Of a stretch of 64,000 nt of DNA, positions 32,399-40,837 are shown in pieces. The notes beneath the pieces are model-generated. The model made no database searches and was not told the origin of the DNA. It saw nothing but the letters and a program-made list of their open reading frames with translations. Position 1 is the first letter of the stretch; the number at the start of each line of letters is the position of its first letter. This DNA comes from Hyaloperonospora brassicae (taxonomy: Eukaryota; Oomycota; Peronosporomycetes; Peronosporales; Peronosporaceae). The stretch covers positions 1 through 64,000 of the forward strand of contig CANTFL010000136.1 of NCBI GenBank assembly GCA_947650285.1, written 5' to 3'. The position numbers were made by a program, and so were the translations under genes.

Positions 32399-33263
32399 GC
32401 ATGCCAACGTAGAACACGGGGTGTGTGCGCAGTTTGCGCGGAAGGTCGAGCGTATACGCAAGTCCCTTCTTGGCGACGACCGTAAAGGGTCCAATGAATC
32501 GCGGGCGCAACTTCGTCTTGAAGACGGCGGATACTACATTTGTAGGTAGGTTTTTAGCATTGAGTAGAACTTGGTCTCCGACCTTATAACGTTCAATACA
32601 ACCTCTGCCTTTGGCATCTGCTTGTTTCTTCTGCTTATCTTGGCTATCAGCCAGTGCGTCACGCACATGTCGTAAGACATTCAATCGCGTTGCGAGAAAC
32701 TCGCTTACCTGTTTTTGAACAGTAGCAGGGTTGATATCAGCAAGCCGATCGGCAACTCCTCCCCCACCAAGCCCTGAACCACGTAGTGGTAGCGTTAACG
32801 GAACGCGAGGGTGTGTGAGACCGTTCACGTAGAACGGGGTAAATCCGAGGGGGGCATGCACAGCGTTATTCAACGCAAACTTAACGACAGGGAGCATCGA
32901 GATCCAACGCCTAGGTGTTTCAGCGCAAACACTGCGCAAGATGTCACCAATGACACGATTAACGCGCTCCGTTTGACCATCGGTCTGCGGATGATCCGCT
33001 GTGGACATGACCAAACGTGTGCCGAGCACCTTGAAGATGGAATTCCAAAACTTCCCAGTGAAGCGAGGATCTCTATCAGAGACAATTGCCAACGGCAGAC
33101 CGTGTTGTCGAAACACGCGATCGATAAACAGCGTCGCTGTACCTTCACCATCAATGGTATCCGGCACCGCCGCCAAGTGAGCCATCTTGCTCAAACGGTC
33201 AACAAAGACCACAATACCCGTATTTCCATACGAATCCGTCGGTAAACCGAACAGGAAATTCAT
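31917..33263 (-). CDS. pol: B2 pol: integrase core, GPY/F and chromodomain
   Basis: A 448-codon open frame. The catalytic core starts MNFLFGLPTDSYGNTG; the first acidic residue of DDE is Asn here and in B1 and B3. SDRDPRFTGKFWN and DGQTERVNRVIGDILR hold the second Asp and the Glu. GPY/F module: RPRFIGPFTVVAKKGLAYTL, ending FYVGMLKPY. A Ser/Pro-rich linker leads to the chromodomain (RQFHVERLLKRR, then YQYLVKWRGYPESENSWEFE, about 31960-32110). Its stop is at 31917. The Asn predicts loss of strand transfer unless another copy supplies enzyme. Confidence 0.88.
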   Translation of the reverse strand: MNFLFGLPTDSYGNTGIVVFVDRLSKMAHLAAVPDTIDGEGTATLFIDRVFRQHGLPLAIVSDRDPRFTGKFWNSIFKVLGTRLVMSTADHPQTDGQTERVNRVIGDILRSVCAETPRRWISMLPVVKFALNNAVHAPLGFTPFYVNGLTHPRVPLTLPLRGSGLGGGGVADRLADINPATVQKQVSEFLATRLNVLRHVRDALADSQDKQKKQADAKGRGCIERYKVGDQVLLNAKNLPTNVVSAVFKTKLRPRFIGPFTVVAKKGLAYTLDLPRKLRTHPVFYVGMLKPYQDPSHVNLEALAPGRLALPSVAESVSGGQAEPQSGLGSTPTPEHGLALRRTHSGSDPTSHGDHSAREEPSRAPPSVYRPPPTLLDEQGNRQFHVERLLKRRRRQGQYQYLVKWRGYPESENSWEFEVPLRQDCPYAVDVFEHRGRGHPSTDIASHQ

Positions 33264-33275
33264 TCTGATAGACTC

Positions 33276-34240
33276 CTAACATCCTTTGGGTATAGGCAAA
33301 CTAGCCAGCGGCGCGGACTCATGTGGTGAGGGTTCCACCCGTTGACACGTTTCACACGTACGTACATAGGTGCTCACCCATTTGTATAGTTTGGGCCACC
33401 AATAGAATTGGCTCACAGAGCCGTAGGTCTTCTCACGACCGAGATGACCACTCAACGCAGTATCATGTGCCTCATAGAGGATCCGATACTTCAACGCTTC
33501 ATCATGAGGGACAACGATGCGAGGGGTATCCTCCACATCCGTGCTATAGCACAACAGGCCTTGATCGATGGAATATCGATGTAACCTCGCACGTAACCGT
33601 GCCGACAATTTTATGTCCGAGTCTTTAAACTTCTCGCACCCTAGAGCACATAGCAGAGCTACACAATGTTCATCCTTGGCAATTTCCGTGCGGATTAGGT
33701 CAGTAACCGGTGACGACAGAGTCGTACCATGAGCAAGCTCATAGTCAGGCCTGCGTGACAACGCATCCGCCAAATCATTTTGCTTGCCCGGCTTATACTT
33801 CACCTCGAAGTTGTACTCGGCAAAGAAGGAAAGCCAACATGCCATTCTCTGAGATGTGAGGCGACTGGGTCGCAGTGCGTAGTGACGCATGATCTGTATA
33901 GGTCACAAACGGCTTAGATCCAGGAAGATAAACTATGAATTTGACGAGAGCATACTTCATTGCAAGTAGCTCTTTGTCATGAACGGGATAGTTCTTTTCT
34001 GCAGCCTTCAGCTGCCTGGACTCAAACGCAATGACGCGTTCTCGTCAATTAGAATCTGTCTGTAATAGGGCTATGCCTATGGCAAAGTCAGATGCGTCAC
34101 ATACGACACGGAAATATCGATCAGGATCAGGCAAAGCCAATATGGGCGCATGAAGGAGACTCTCCTTGACTGCTTGAAAAGCATCATGTTCGGTGCTAGT
34201 CCAGCACCATTCCACATCTTATTAAGGAGATTGGATATTG
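33276..34240 (-). pseudogene. pol: B2 pol: RNase H and integrase zinc domain
   Basis: RNase H blocks VVCDASDFAIGIAL, HDKELLAMKYALVKF and YTDHASLRTA are spread over frames because of a missing base near 34233, a TGA near 34050 and a small deletion near 33848. From 33890 the frame is open through FFAEYNFEVKYKPG and the zinc-binding region (EAHDTALSGHLGREKTYG; TCETCQRVEPSP), to TAG at 33276-33278, where B1 has Trp. The first three lesions are shared with B1; the TAG is private to B2. Confidence 0.85.
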
Positions 34241-35384
34241 GCCGAGCCATATCTGCGTAATTCGCACTGTACTTGTGCAAGTAATTGGCAAGGCTAAGCC
34301 ACTTACGTAAGTCCTTTTGACTCTTTGTAATTGGCCAATCGACTATGGCTTTTACCTTGGCGGGATCCGCTCGAAAGCCTCGCTTACCAATAAAGCACCC
34401 TAAAAAGGGAATCTCTTCTGCACCAAAGATGCACTTAGACGCGTTGGCGTACATCTTATTCGTTCGCATGCACTCGAGCACCACTCGTAAATGGTCGATA
34501 TATTTATCCACATCGGACCGACCGTTCATAGCACGTCTAGGGACAAAGATGTCATCAAAGTATGTCTGTGCATAACCTCTGTGAGGTCTGAACAATTGTG
34601 TCACAAGACGATTGAATGTAGCCGGGGCATTTGATAACCCTTGCGGCATAACGAGCCACTCCCAGACCATACCACTTGGAGTGCTGGCCGCTGTCAGCGG
34701 AATATCGCTTTCTCGCATGAGAAGCTGGTAATAACCATCGACCAAGTCGAGCGCACTGTAAATTGTACATCCCACCATATTGTTCTGAAGAACATCCTTC
34801 CTCGGAATTGGTGTCTGAGCCGGGATGGTGGCAGCATTAAGCTTATTGTAAGCATGAACAATGCGCCACTTCCCATTGGGATTTTTGACACAGAAGGTCG
34901 GTGTGGAATGGGGAGATTTGCTCCCACGAACCATCCCCGCCGCGTGCTTTGCACGAAAGAAGTCGTCTATTACGTCACACTGTTCCTTGGGCAAAGGCCA
35001 CTGCCGTGTTACGCAGTATTTAGTTCCAGGAACCAAGTCAATTTCATGACGTACACCTCTATGGGGAGGTAATACAGACGGTGAGTCGTGACACACCACG
35101 TCTTGAAATTCCTTTACCAAAGGATAAAACAGATCAAGAAAATCCTTAAGGATCGAGGATCCACTACGGGCATCCAATGCCGCCTTGGTGTCTTCAAGGA
35201 CAGACTCGTCCAATAACGAGGATGAGTTCAACTCAATATCAGGCCGAATGACCACTAACTCGGAGAATTCTCCTGCCTGCAAGGCTTGAATAAATTCGCC
35301 GTCAGACATCTCGTCTAGCTTAAAGATTTTATCCACGGATGGAAGAGTCTCAAGACTAATATTGCCATCGATCTGGCCAGTCAA
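34077..35384 (-). CDS. pol: B2 pol: reverse transcriptase ORF
   Basis: A 435-codon frame starting MTGQIDGNISLETLPSVDKI, 12 nt after the TAA that ends the protease ORF. Linker, then RT: PTFCVKNPNGKWRIVHAYNK, ALDLVDGYYQLLMRESDIPL, VWEWLVMPQGLSNAPATFNR, the YxDD box in QTYFDDIFVPRR, and the thumb/connection LGCFIGKRGFRADPAKVKAI. The last 50 residues (after NLLNK) are out of frame because of the missing base near 34233. The catalytic Asp pair is intact. Confidence 0.9.
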   Translation of the reverse strand: MTGQIDGNISLETLPSVDKIFKLDEMSDGEFIQALQAGEFSELVVIRPDIELNSSSLLDESVLEDTKAALDARSGSSILKDFLDLFYPLVKEFQDVVCHDSPSVLPPHRGVRHEIDLVPGTKYCVTRQWPLPKEQCDVIDDFFRAKHAAGMVRGSKSPHSTPTFCVKNPNGKWRIVHAYNKLNAATIPAQTPIPRKDVLQNNMVGCTIYSALDLVDGYYQLLMRESDIPLTAASTPSGMVWEWLVMPQGLSNAPATFNRLVTQLFRPHRGYAQTYFDDIFVPRRAMNGRSDVDKYIDHLRVVLECMRTNKMYANASKCIFGAEEIPFLGCFIGKRGFRADPAKVKAIVDWPITKSQKDLRKWLSLANYLHKYSANYADMARPISNLLNKMWNGAGLAPNMMLFKQSRRVSFMRPYWLCLILIDISVSYVTHLTLP

Positions 35385-35399
35385 TCCATTGACAAGTGC

Positions 35400-36672
35400 T
35401 TACAGTGTATTATTACTATTATCACTTCGTGACTTCTTAAACGTTGGGCGCTTAACAGTCACCACCCTACGCTTCGATTGTTTCCTCAAAGAAACCTTAC
35501 GCCTCTTAGAGGCCGGGACAGCAAAGTCCCCGTGGTTGCTATTCATCTTAGCACGCTCTATACGAGAGCTCATGTCTTGAGCGACATCTGGTGAAGTGTT
35601 ACGTAACTCGAACACTTCACCCAGTCGATTTACACGTACCACTTCACGTACATTATTCGGGCCTAGCCCTAAACACTCTGGCTTCTCGCCAACAATGTCA
35701 TTACCGACATTCAGTGAGGTGCCACCTCGGCCGCCCTCACTCTGTGTAATTTCACGTGCCACCGCACTTATAGCATTAGGGCCTAGCCCTGAACACTCTG
35801 GCTTCTCGCCAACAATGTCATTACCGACATTCAGTGAGGTGCCACCTCGGCCGTCCTCACTCTGTGGAATTTCACGTGCCACCGCACTTACATCAGAGGA
35901 ATTACATTCTTGATGTTTCGGCCCTAGGCCAACCATGTTTGACGCATGCAGTGACTCAGTATCACAACGAGTATCACTCAACGGAGTATAACTCTCTCCA
36001 AACGCGTTAGAAGAGCTCCGCTCAATATTTATGTCATCGACATTCGAGTTAAATAACTCTGACATACCAATGTCCAGCACATTGACATCTTCCGTCAATG
36101 GCTCGCGCCAATAGCGCTTTTGTTGCCTAGCAAAGGTGGGTTCATGACTCTCCAAAGCTTCGCTAGGAACATTGCGCGTGGCGCCTAAGGTCTTAGTCCT
36201 CCAATCAATCCATGGCTCATGGCGTTCAAGCCAAGCCATACCCAGGATGAGATCATATCTCGAATCCAAATAGAGGACAAGACAGCGTATAATGCTGTCA
36301 AAGTCCAAAAACTTCACACCTAAGTTCAACGGAACTTTAGGCACCGTGACGCGACTACCAGTCGCTAAACGAACGGTGATCGAATCACCTTCATGCGCTT
36401 TGAGCGCCTCAGCATGTCGCTGACTTCCCTCAAGGGAACGACGTCGAGCATAGTTACATGATGCTCCTGAATAGATTAAAATCGACCACGGCTTCTCAAA
36501 GCCTTTTACTGTCGCCTCGGCGACTAACAAGCCAGGATTGTATCCACGCTCTGTGATGGCTGGCACAGCGCTAAGTGGGGCTAAGCCCTGTTTCACTTTA
36601 TCTCGTAGAGATGTGACAGAACTTAGTTCTACCCCAGTAGGCCGCCCCGCGCCTACTGGGTGTCGACGTTTC
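35400..36672 (-). CDS. pol: B2 pro ORF: aspartic protease, reached by -1 frameshift
   Basis: Open from before the slippery site (36668-36674) to TAA 35400-35402. The protease active site reads SILIYSGASCNYARRRSLEG: Tyr sits where the catalytic Asp of D-S-G-A should be (B1 keeps Asp). DLDSRYDLILGMAWL follows. The linker has two near-identical copies of a 120-bp segment (around 35690-35900), each encoding VAREI-QSE-GRGGTSLNVGND, against one in B1. A Lys/Arg-rich C-terminus (SKRRKVSLRKQSKRR) follows. The terminal TAA is also present in B1. Confidence 0.87.
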
Positions 36673-36674
36673 CC
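36633..36674 (-). promoter_or_regulatory. Predicted -1 frameshift signal, gag to pro, B2
   Basis: On the element strand the heptamer G-GGA-AAC (36674-36668) is in the gag register (codons GGA AAC). A 7-nt spacer (GTCGACA) follows, then a perfect 10-bp hairpin CCCAGTAGGC / GCCTACTGGG (36660-36651 and 36642-36633) with an 8-nt loop. The gag stop TAG lies in the first arm. The protease frame is -1 to gag. GGGAAAC is a known retroviral slippery sequence. Confidence 0.82.
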
Positions 36675-37687
36675 CGTGCCATACCAGGTTTCTGGTTGAG
36701 GCTGGGGTTTCGACTCATAGGAGTCGGTTGTTGCTTTCGCAATGGACAAGTGGGACGCAAGTGTTTAGTGCTTCCGCACATGTAACAGCGTCTCACATCC
36801 TGTCGTTGCTCCGCAACATGAAGCTCCGCTTCGCACTCATCTTCAGCATGGCTGAGATCCATCGGTTCTGGCTTACAGTAAGCCGAAGTCCTCGCAGAGG
36901 CCGCCCTCGCAAAGCCTGGGTTGTACCCATTCCAACCAAGTCTGGCCGACTTAAAGTTGTGCTCAGCATTTTGAGCGACGCGCACAGCTTCCTCAAAAGT
37001 AGAGGGATGAACCCGAAAAACCTCGGTTCTGGCCACGCCAGTGCGGAGACCTTCCATGAAAACTGTCACGTAGACAGTCTCAGGGAGAGGGTCAGACTGC
37101 ATAGCAGCCATTAGAGTTCTCAACTCTTGGACATAGTCCGTTAACTCGCTCTTACCCTGACGGGTTGATAAGAAGCGTGATCGCACGCGATATGCCTGGT
37201 TAGGCGGCGAGAAAACTCGCATGAGGTCTAACTTGAGCGATTCCCACGTGGGAAATGCCAAATTGACTGAGGTGCCACACGTCAAAGCCCACTCTCTAGC
37301 TCTACCATCGAGCTTAGAGATGGCCAAAGAGACCCGCTGGTTCTCTAGTGAGATGAGACCAGAGTCCATGGCCATCTCAATCTCACGGATCCAGATGGTC
37401 AAGTTTTCCCCCTCCTTCCCGGAGTAATGTTTAACGTCCACCCGGAGGGGACGAGGCTTAGCCTCTTCTGGTGGCATAGCCACGTAGCGTGTCGGCATAG
37501 CCGACGCTACTTGGTTTTGAACCTGACCCAACAGGGCCGTTTCATACTGCATAAAGGCCTCGACTCGTGCATTGAGCACATCGGGACCCTGTGCAGCTAG
37601 AAACTTTACATACTCTAGGCCTACGGCCGCGGTCAGCTTATCAAGCGCGACCTTTTGAGCCTCAGAGAGGGGTGTGGATTGCTCCAT
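36653..37687 (-). CDS. gag: B2 gag, intact
   Basis: 344 residues from ATG 37687 (MEQSTPLSEAQKVALDKLTA) to TAG 36653. Helical N-terminus, then a retrotransposon gag capsid domain (VDVKHYSGKEGENLTIWIRE, LDGRAREWAL, FLSTRQGKSELTDYVQELRT, DPLPETVYVTVFMEGL). One zinc knuckle, CYMCGSTKHLRPTC (CX2CX4HX4C), lies near residue 300. The start sits 60 nt inside the 5' LTR. Forms the virus-like particle and packages RNA in Ty3-type elements. The only undamaged gag in the window. Confidence 0.93.
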   Translation of the reverse strand: MEQSTPLSEAQKVALDKLTAAVGLEYVKFLAAQGPDVLNARVEAFMQYETALLGQVQNQVASAMPTRYVAMPPEEAKPRPLRVDVKHYSGKEGENLTIWIREIEMAMDSGLISLENQRVSLAISKLDGRAREWALTCGTSVNLAFPTWESLKLDLMRVFSPPNQAYRVRSRFLSTRQGKSELTDYVQELRTLMAAMQSDPLPETVYVTVFMEGLRTGVARTEVFRVHPSTFEEAVRVAQNAEHNFKSARLGWNGYNPGFARAASARTSAYCKPEPMDLSHAEDECEAELHVAEQRQDVRRCYMCGSTKHLRPTCPLRKQQPTPMSRNPSLNQKPGMARGNVDTQ

Positions 37688-37727
37688 CCTCGCAGAGGAT
37701 CAGTCGTTACCGACTCAGGTGTAGATT

Positions 37728-37744
37728 GACTACTAGTGCTACCA
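37728..37744 (-). other. Primer-binding site of B2
   Basis: On the element strand TGGTAGCACTAGTAGTC starts two bases after the LTR end. Same type as in the other copies. Confidence 0.7.
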
Positions 37745-37746
37745 AG

Positions 37747-38322
37747 TGTAGCGGAGCTACACAGCTCCTTAAGTCAGAGGAAGACTTTACGCTCAATGTG
37801 CAACTTTGGTTCAAAGAACCCGACTCAGATAGTCAACAGCTCAGAGAGCTTAAAGGTTGGTTCAGAGAACCCGACTCAGAGAGTCAACAGCTCAGAGAGC
37901 TTAAAGGGTGGTTCAGAGAACCCGACTCAGAGAGTCAACAGCTCAGAGAGCTTACGGTCCCCGTTCCAGAGGGACCAAACGATTCAAATGAATCACAGCA
38001 CAGAGTGCTCGAGGACAAGCTACCTTTACAGGCGTTGCTTCTGTCCTCCCGATCAAAGACGCCTGAAAGGCACGTGTCTTATGTTGATCAAAATGGGAAC
38101 TGAATTTTATTTCTTCATTTAACCTAAAAGAACACCTTAGAACAAAGTATTTAACCTGCCCTAAATAACCTCTTAAAAGATCTTGCAATCAATTGATGAC
38201 AGACACCAGTCTTCAACAATTGATACGCTCACTGTGTTCTAATATTACCTTATAGGGTACCCCCCTCTCGTGTGTGCACCACACCTATCGTCGGCTACCA
38301 GCCGACGTGTAACCCCGTTACA
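37747..38322 (-). repeat. 5' LTR of B2
   Basis: 576 bp. It differs from the 3' LTR at about six bases, all in the repeat-rich half near gag; the remaining 300 bp read identically. Three 51-bp units at about 37800-37955. Confidence 0.95.
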
Positions 38323-38327
38323 CTGCC
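38323..38327. repeat. Target site duplication CTGCC of B2
   Basis: CTGCC at 38323-38327 matches 30408-30412 exactly. Removing the element and one duplicate restores an open macrodomain frame across the junction (…GFALP | ASYVLHTVGPQ…). Confidence 0.95.
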
Positions 38328-38435
38328 GGCTTCGTACGTACTGCACACTGTTGGACCGCAGTTGCGTCAAGGCGCAAAGCCTACTGCTACATAGCGTGAT
38401 CAGTTGCAGTCGTGCTACGGGATGTCGCTGGACTT

Positions 38436-38611
38436 GCTGTTGAAGACAGTGGGTGGTCAAGCCGACGAGCCGGTGACCGTTGCGTTCCCGTACATTTCGA
38501 CAGGGTTGTTTGCCTTCCCGGACGCTGTTGAAGACAGTGGGTGGTCAAGCCGACGAGCCGGTGACCGTTGCGTTCCCGTACATTTCGACAGGGTTGTTTG
38601 CCTTCCCGGAC
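38436..38611 (+). repeat. Exact 88-bp tandem duplication
   Basis: 38436-38523 is repeated without a mismatch as 38524-38611. 88 is not a multiple of 3, so it shifts the frame inside the macrodomain. Confidence 0.95.
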
Positions 38612-39918
38612 GACATTGCAGTGCAGCTGGCGGTGGACAGTGTGCTAGAGTGGTTGGCAACGCATCGAGACGAGATCCGGGTATGGAAGGTGGTCTTTAA
38701 CACATTCCTGAAGCGCGACTACGACATGTACGTCGACTACATCGAGAGCAAGTGCGTGGGTAGTGTGTCACTGCCTCGCGCACCGGTTCCTGCGCCTTTG
38801 CGACGCGCTTTTGAGGCGATCCGAGACGCCGACTATTTGTTGGTGTCAGTCGGTGCTGGACTGTCGGCTGCTGCTGGTGTTGACTTTGGGTCGCAAGACG
38901 TGATGGACATGCTGCATCCCAACGTGCGTCGAGCCATTCCCAGTTTCCGGGCACTGGCCAACACGATCGGCTTTCGTCGTTGGGACGATTCGCTCAAGTG
39001 GGGCTTCTTCTTCAAGAACGCGAGCGTCATTCGATATGACTGAGTGCGTTACCGATCAGCGCCGACGTATGCGTACCTGAAGAGTATCTCGGACATGTTT
39101 GAGTGTCGGGAGAAAGGCTCAGTGTTCACGAAGACCAGCAACGCAGACGGCATATTGGAGCAAGAAGGGTTTGATCCGTCCGCCTTGTTTGTCATGCAAG
39201 GCGACTTTGGTCTCATTCAGTGTGCTCAGCCGTGCACTCCTGATAGTGTGTGGATGTCAAGCCATTTATGGAGAAAGGGATGCAGAGCTTCAATCCGGAG
39301 ACATACCAAATTGACGACCCTACAGGTGTTCCGAAGTGTCCTACATGCAATGGCCGCATGTCGACTTTCTTGCGTGAAGACGATACGTTTCTGGATAGTG
39401 GCGTGAAAGAAGGGCGCGATAGGTACGAGAAATGGCTGGCGCGGGTGATGGGTCAAGTGCACACCAACAGCAAGAAGCTCGTTATCCTCGGGGTGGGTGC
39501 TGGTTTCAACACTCCTGTCGTGCTTCGCATTCCTGATGAACGACTTGCACTCCACGACGGAGTGCAGCTCGTGCGCGTGAACTCCGAGTATCCAGAAATG
39601 CCGTTTCAATGCAATGGTGTGGGGTCACTGACGATGCAACGAGCGCGCTGGACTACATCGCACATCATTTGCATTTTCAATAGCGCCGTTCTAGTCGAGG
39701 TGCACGAGAACATGTATGCTTTGATCGCGCATAGCGTGTCAAGAATTTTGTCTACCCCATGCTCCTACCACTCGTGTGTGCATCAATGTAGACTCGACAT
39801 GTCTTTGACAAGCGTGATAGCATATCCATTTTTTTGGCTTACCATGATTCTGACATCATTGTCATTGTCCACGTATGCAGTCCAGACCCATGGCCTCCAT
39901 CCCGTACAACAGGCGCGA

Positions 39919-40837
39919 TCAAGCACCATATTTAGGCGCGCAGCCAAGACGAAAGGCCATTTCTTTCATGAAAACGCGAGCATCCATTGCCCCGTATCCG
40001 CCAAGCTTGTCCACCTCTGCTTCGTTAAACGCCTGCACAGCATCACGACGAGTTTCATCCTGGTCGAAACTCGTGAATATGAGGCGTCGTGGAGCTTGCT
40101 CGTCCCTGTGTTCCAGGTACTTGAGGTCCCACTTTTCGTAGCTCTGCTGGGGTCGTAGAAGGTGGGGCTCGAGCGGCTTTGAAACCGGGCGATTGGCTGG
40201 TTTCACAATCGACACAAAGACTCTGCTACCACCGTCGTCTTGCTGCTGCTGTGCTGTCAGCTCCGACACGATAGTATTGATCCAAGACTTGGCAGCCAGC
40301 GCCTTCTGGTTCTTATCCACTCCAACGTGCACGAAGACCAAAGCCTTGGCAAGGTCGGGGTCAGCCAGCAACGACACGATCTCCTGCTTTGTATCAGCTC
40401 CGTGCTCCGAGACTTGGCGCACCGACGTCACGCCTGCAGTTTTGGCGACTTGAAGTGCGGCGTCCGATGTGCTGTAGAAAAAATAGGTACTGGGCGGTAC
40501 CCATTACAACAAGAGAAACGGCCATTTGTGTTAAGGTCCGTCCACAAAGGCACAATGTGGTCAACTGCTTCTGACGCACGCAACGGAGCGACCGTCTTGT
40601 CCCTGCTCACCGAGAAACGGAGCGACCGTCTCGTCCCTGCGCGCCGAGCAACGCTCGTAAGTCGCTCGTGTTAGGCTCCGTGAGTACGAGGGATCCACTG
40701 CAACCGCGTGCTGCTACGTCATTGAAGACGGCCGAGCTGGCGCTTGGCTCGCCGTCAAGAAAGACCACGAGGATCGTATGTGCTAGAGACATGACGTCAG
40801 TATCCTCGAGGTTTCTAAAGTTGCGTGTTTTGGACAC
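39919..40837 (-). pseudogene. Broken gene, possible alkaline-phosphatase-superfamily relative
   Basis: The upstream part (40837-40607) has [20 protein letters not shown]. The downstream part (about 40475-39919) is a 170-codon frame with [40 protein letters not shown] and a C-terminus [21 protein letters not shown] short hydrophobic strand ending in L-D-G, and later a strand ending in H-V-G-x-D, recall cofactor-independent phosphoglycerate mutases and alkaline phosphatases. The catalytic Ser and metal His sets cannot be confirmed. A 34-bp tandem duplication (40582-40649) and sequence loss break the frame. It may instead be an unknown conserved protein. Confidence 0.4.

Larger units (their letters stand above)
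30413..38322 (-). mobile_element. Ty3/gypsy chromovirus, family B, copy B2 (complete, recent)
   Basis: 7910 bp on the minus strand between two 576-bp LTRs that differ at about six positions by my reading. Flanked by the perfect 5-bp duplication CTGCC (30408-30412 and 38323-38327). gag is intact. The protease, RT and integrase frames are long but carry a few lesions: TAA between protease and RT, a missing base and TGA in RNase H, TAG before the integrase core, protease Asp to Tyr, integrase first Asp to Asn. Inserted antisense to a macrodomain-sirtuin gene. Confidence 0.96.
38323..39683 (+). pseudogene. Macrodomain-sirtuin (class M-like) gene, 3' part
   Basis: Continues the macrodomain (ASYVLHTVGPQL, SCYGMSLDLL, FPYISTGLFAFP), then a SIR2 domain. 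The Rossmann start is DYLLVSVGAGLSAAAGVDF. FTKTSNADGILEQEGFD lies at the T-x-N-x-DG site. MQGDFGLIQC follows, with Gln where classical sirtuins have the catalytic His. Then come two Cys pairs (QC...PC and KCPTC) and KLVILGVGAGFNTP. Gln at that position and the macrodomain partner fit class M sirtuins (SirTM), which act as protein ADP-ribosyltransferases. Breaks: TAG 38392-38394, an 88-bp duplication, TGA 39041-39043 (likely from Trp), frameshifts near 39245 and 39620. The probable natural stop is TAG 39681-39683. Confidence 0.82.

Noticed and set aside
33323..33628. Plus-strand ORF seen again in reverse at 25243-25545
   Set aside because: Antisense shadow of the integrase zinc domain. It recurs because the sense protein is conserved.
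34345..35072. Plus-strand ORFs of 60-143 codons inside B2
   Set aside because: They mirror the RT coding strand and reappear as identical shadows in B1 only because the DNA is near-identical there. No conservation beyond that.
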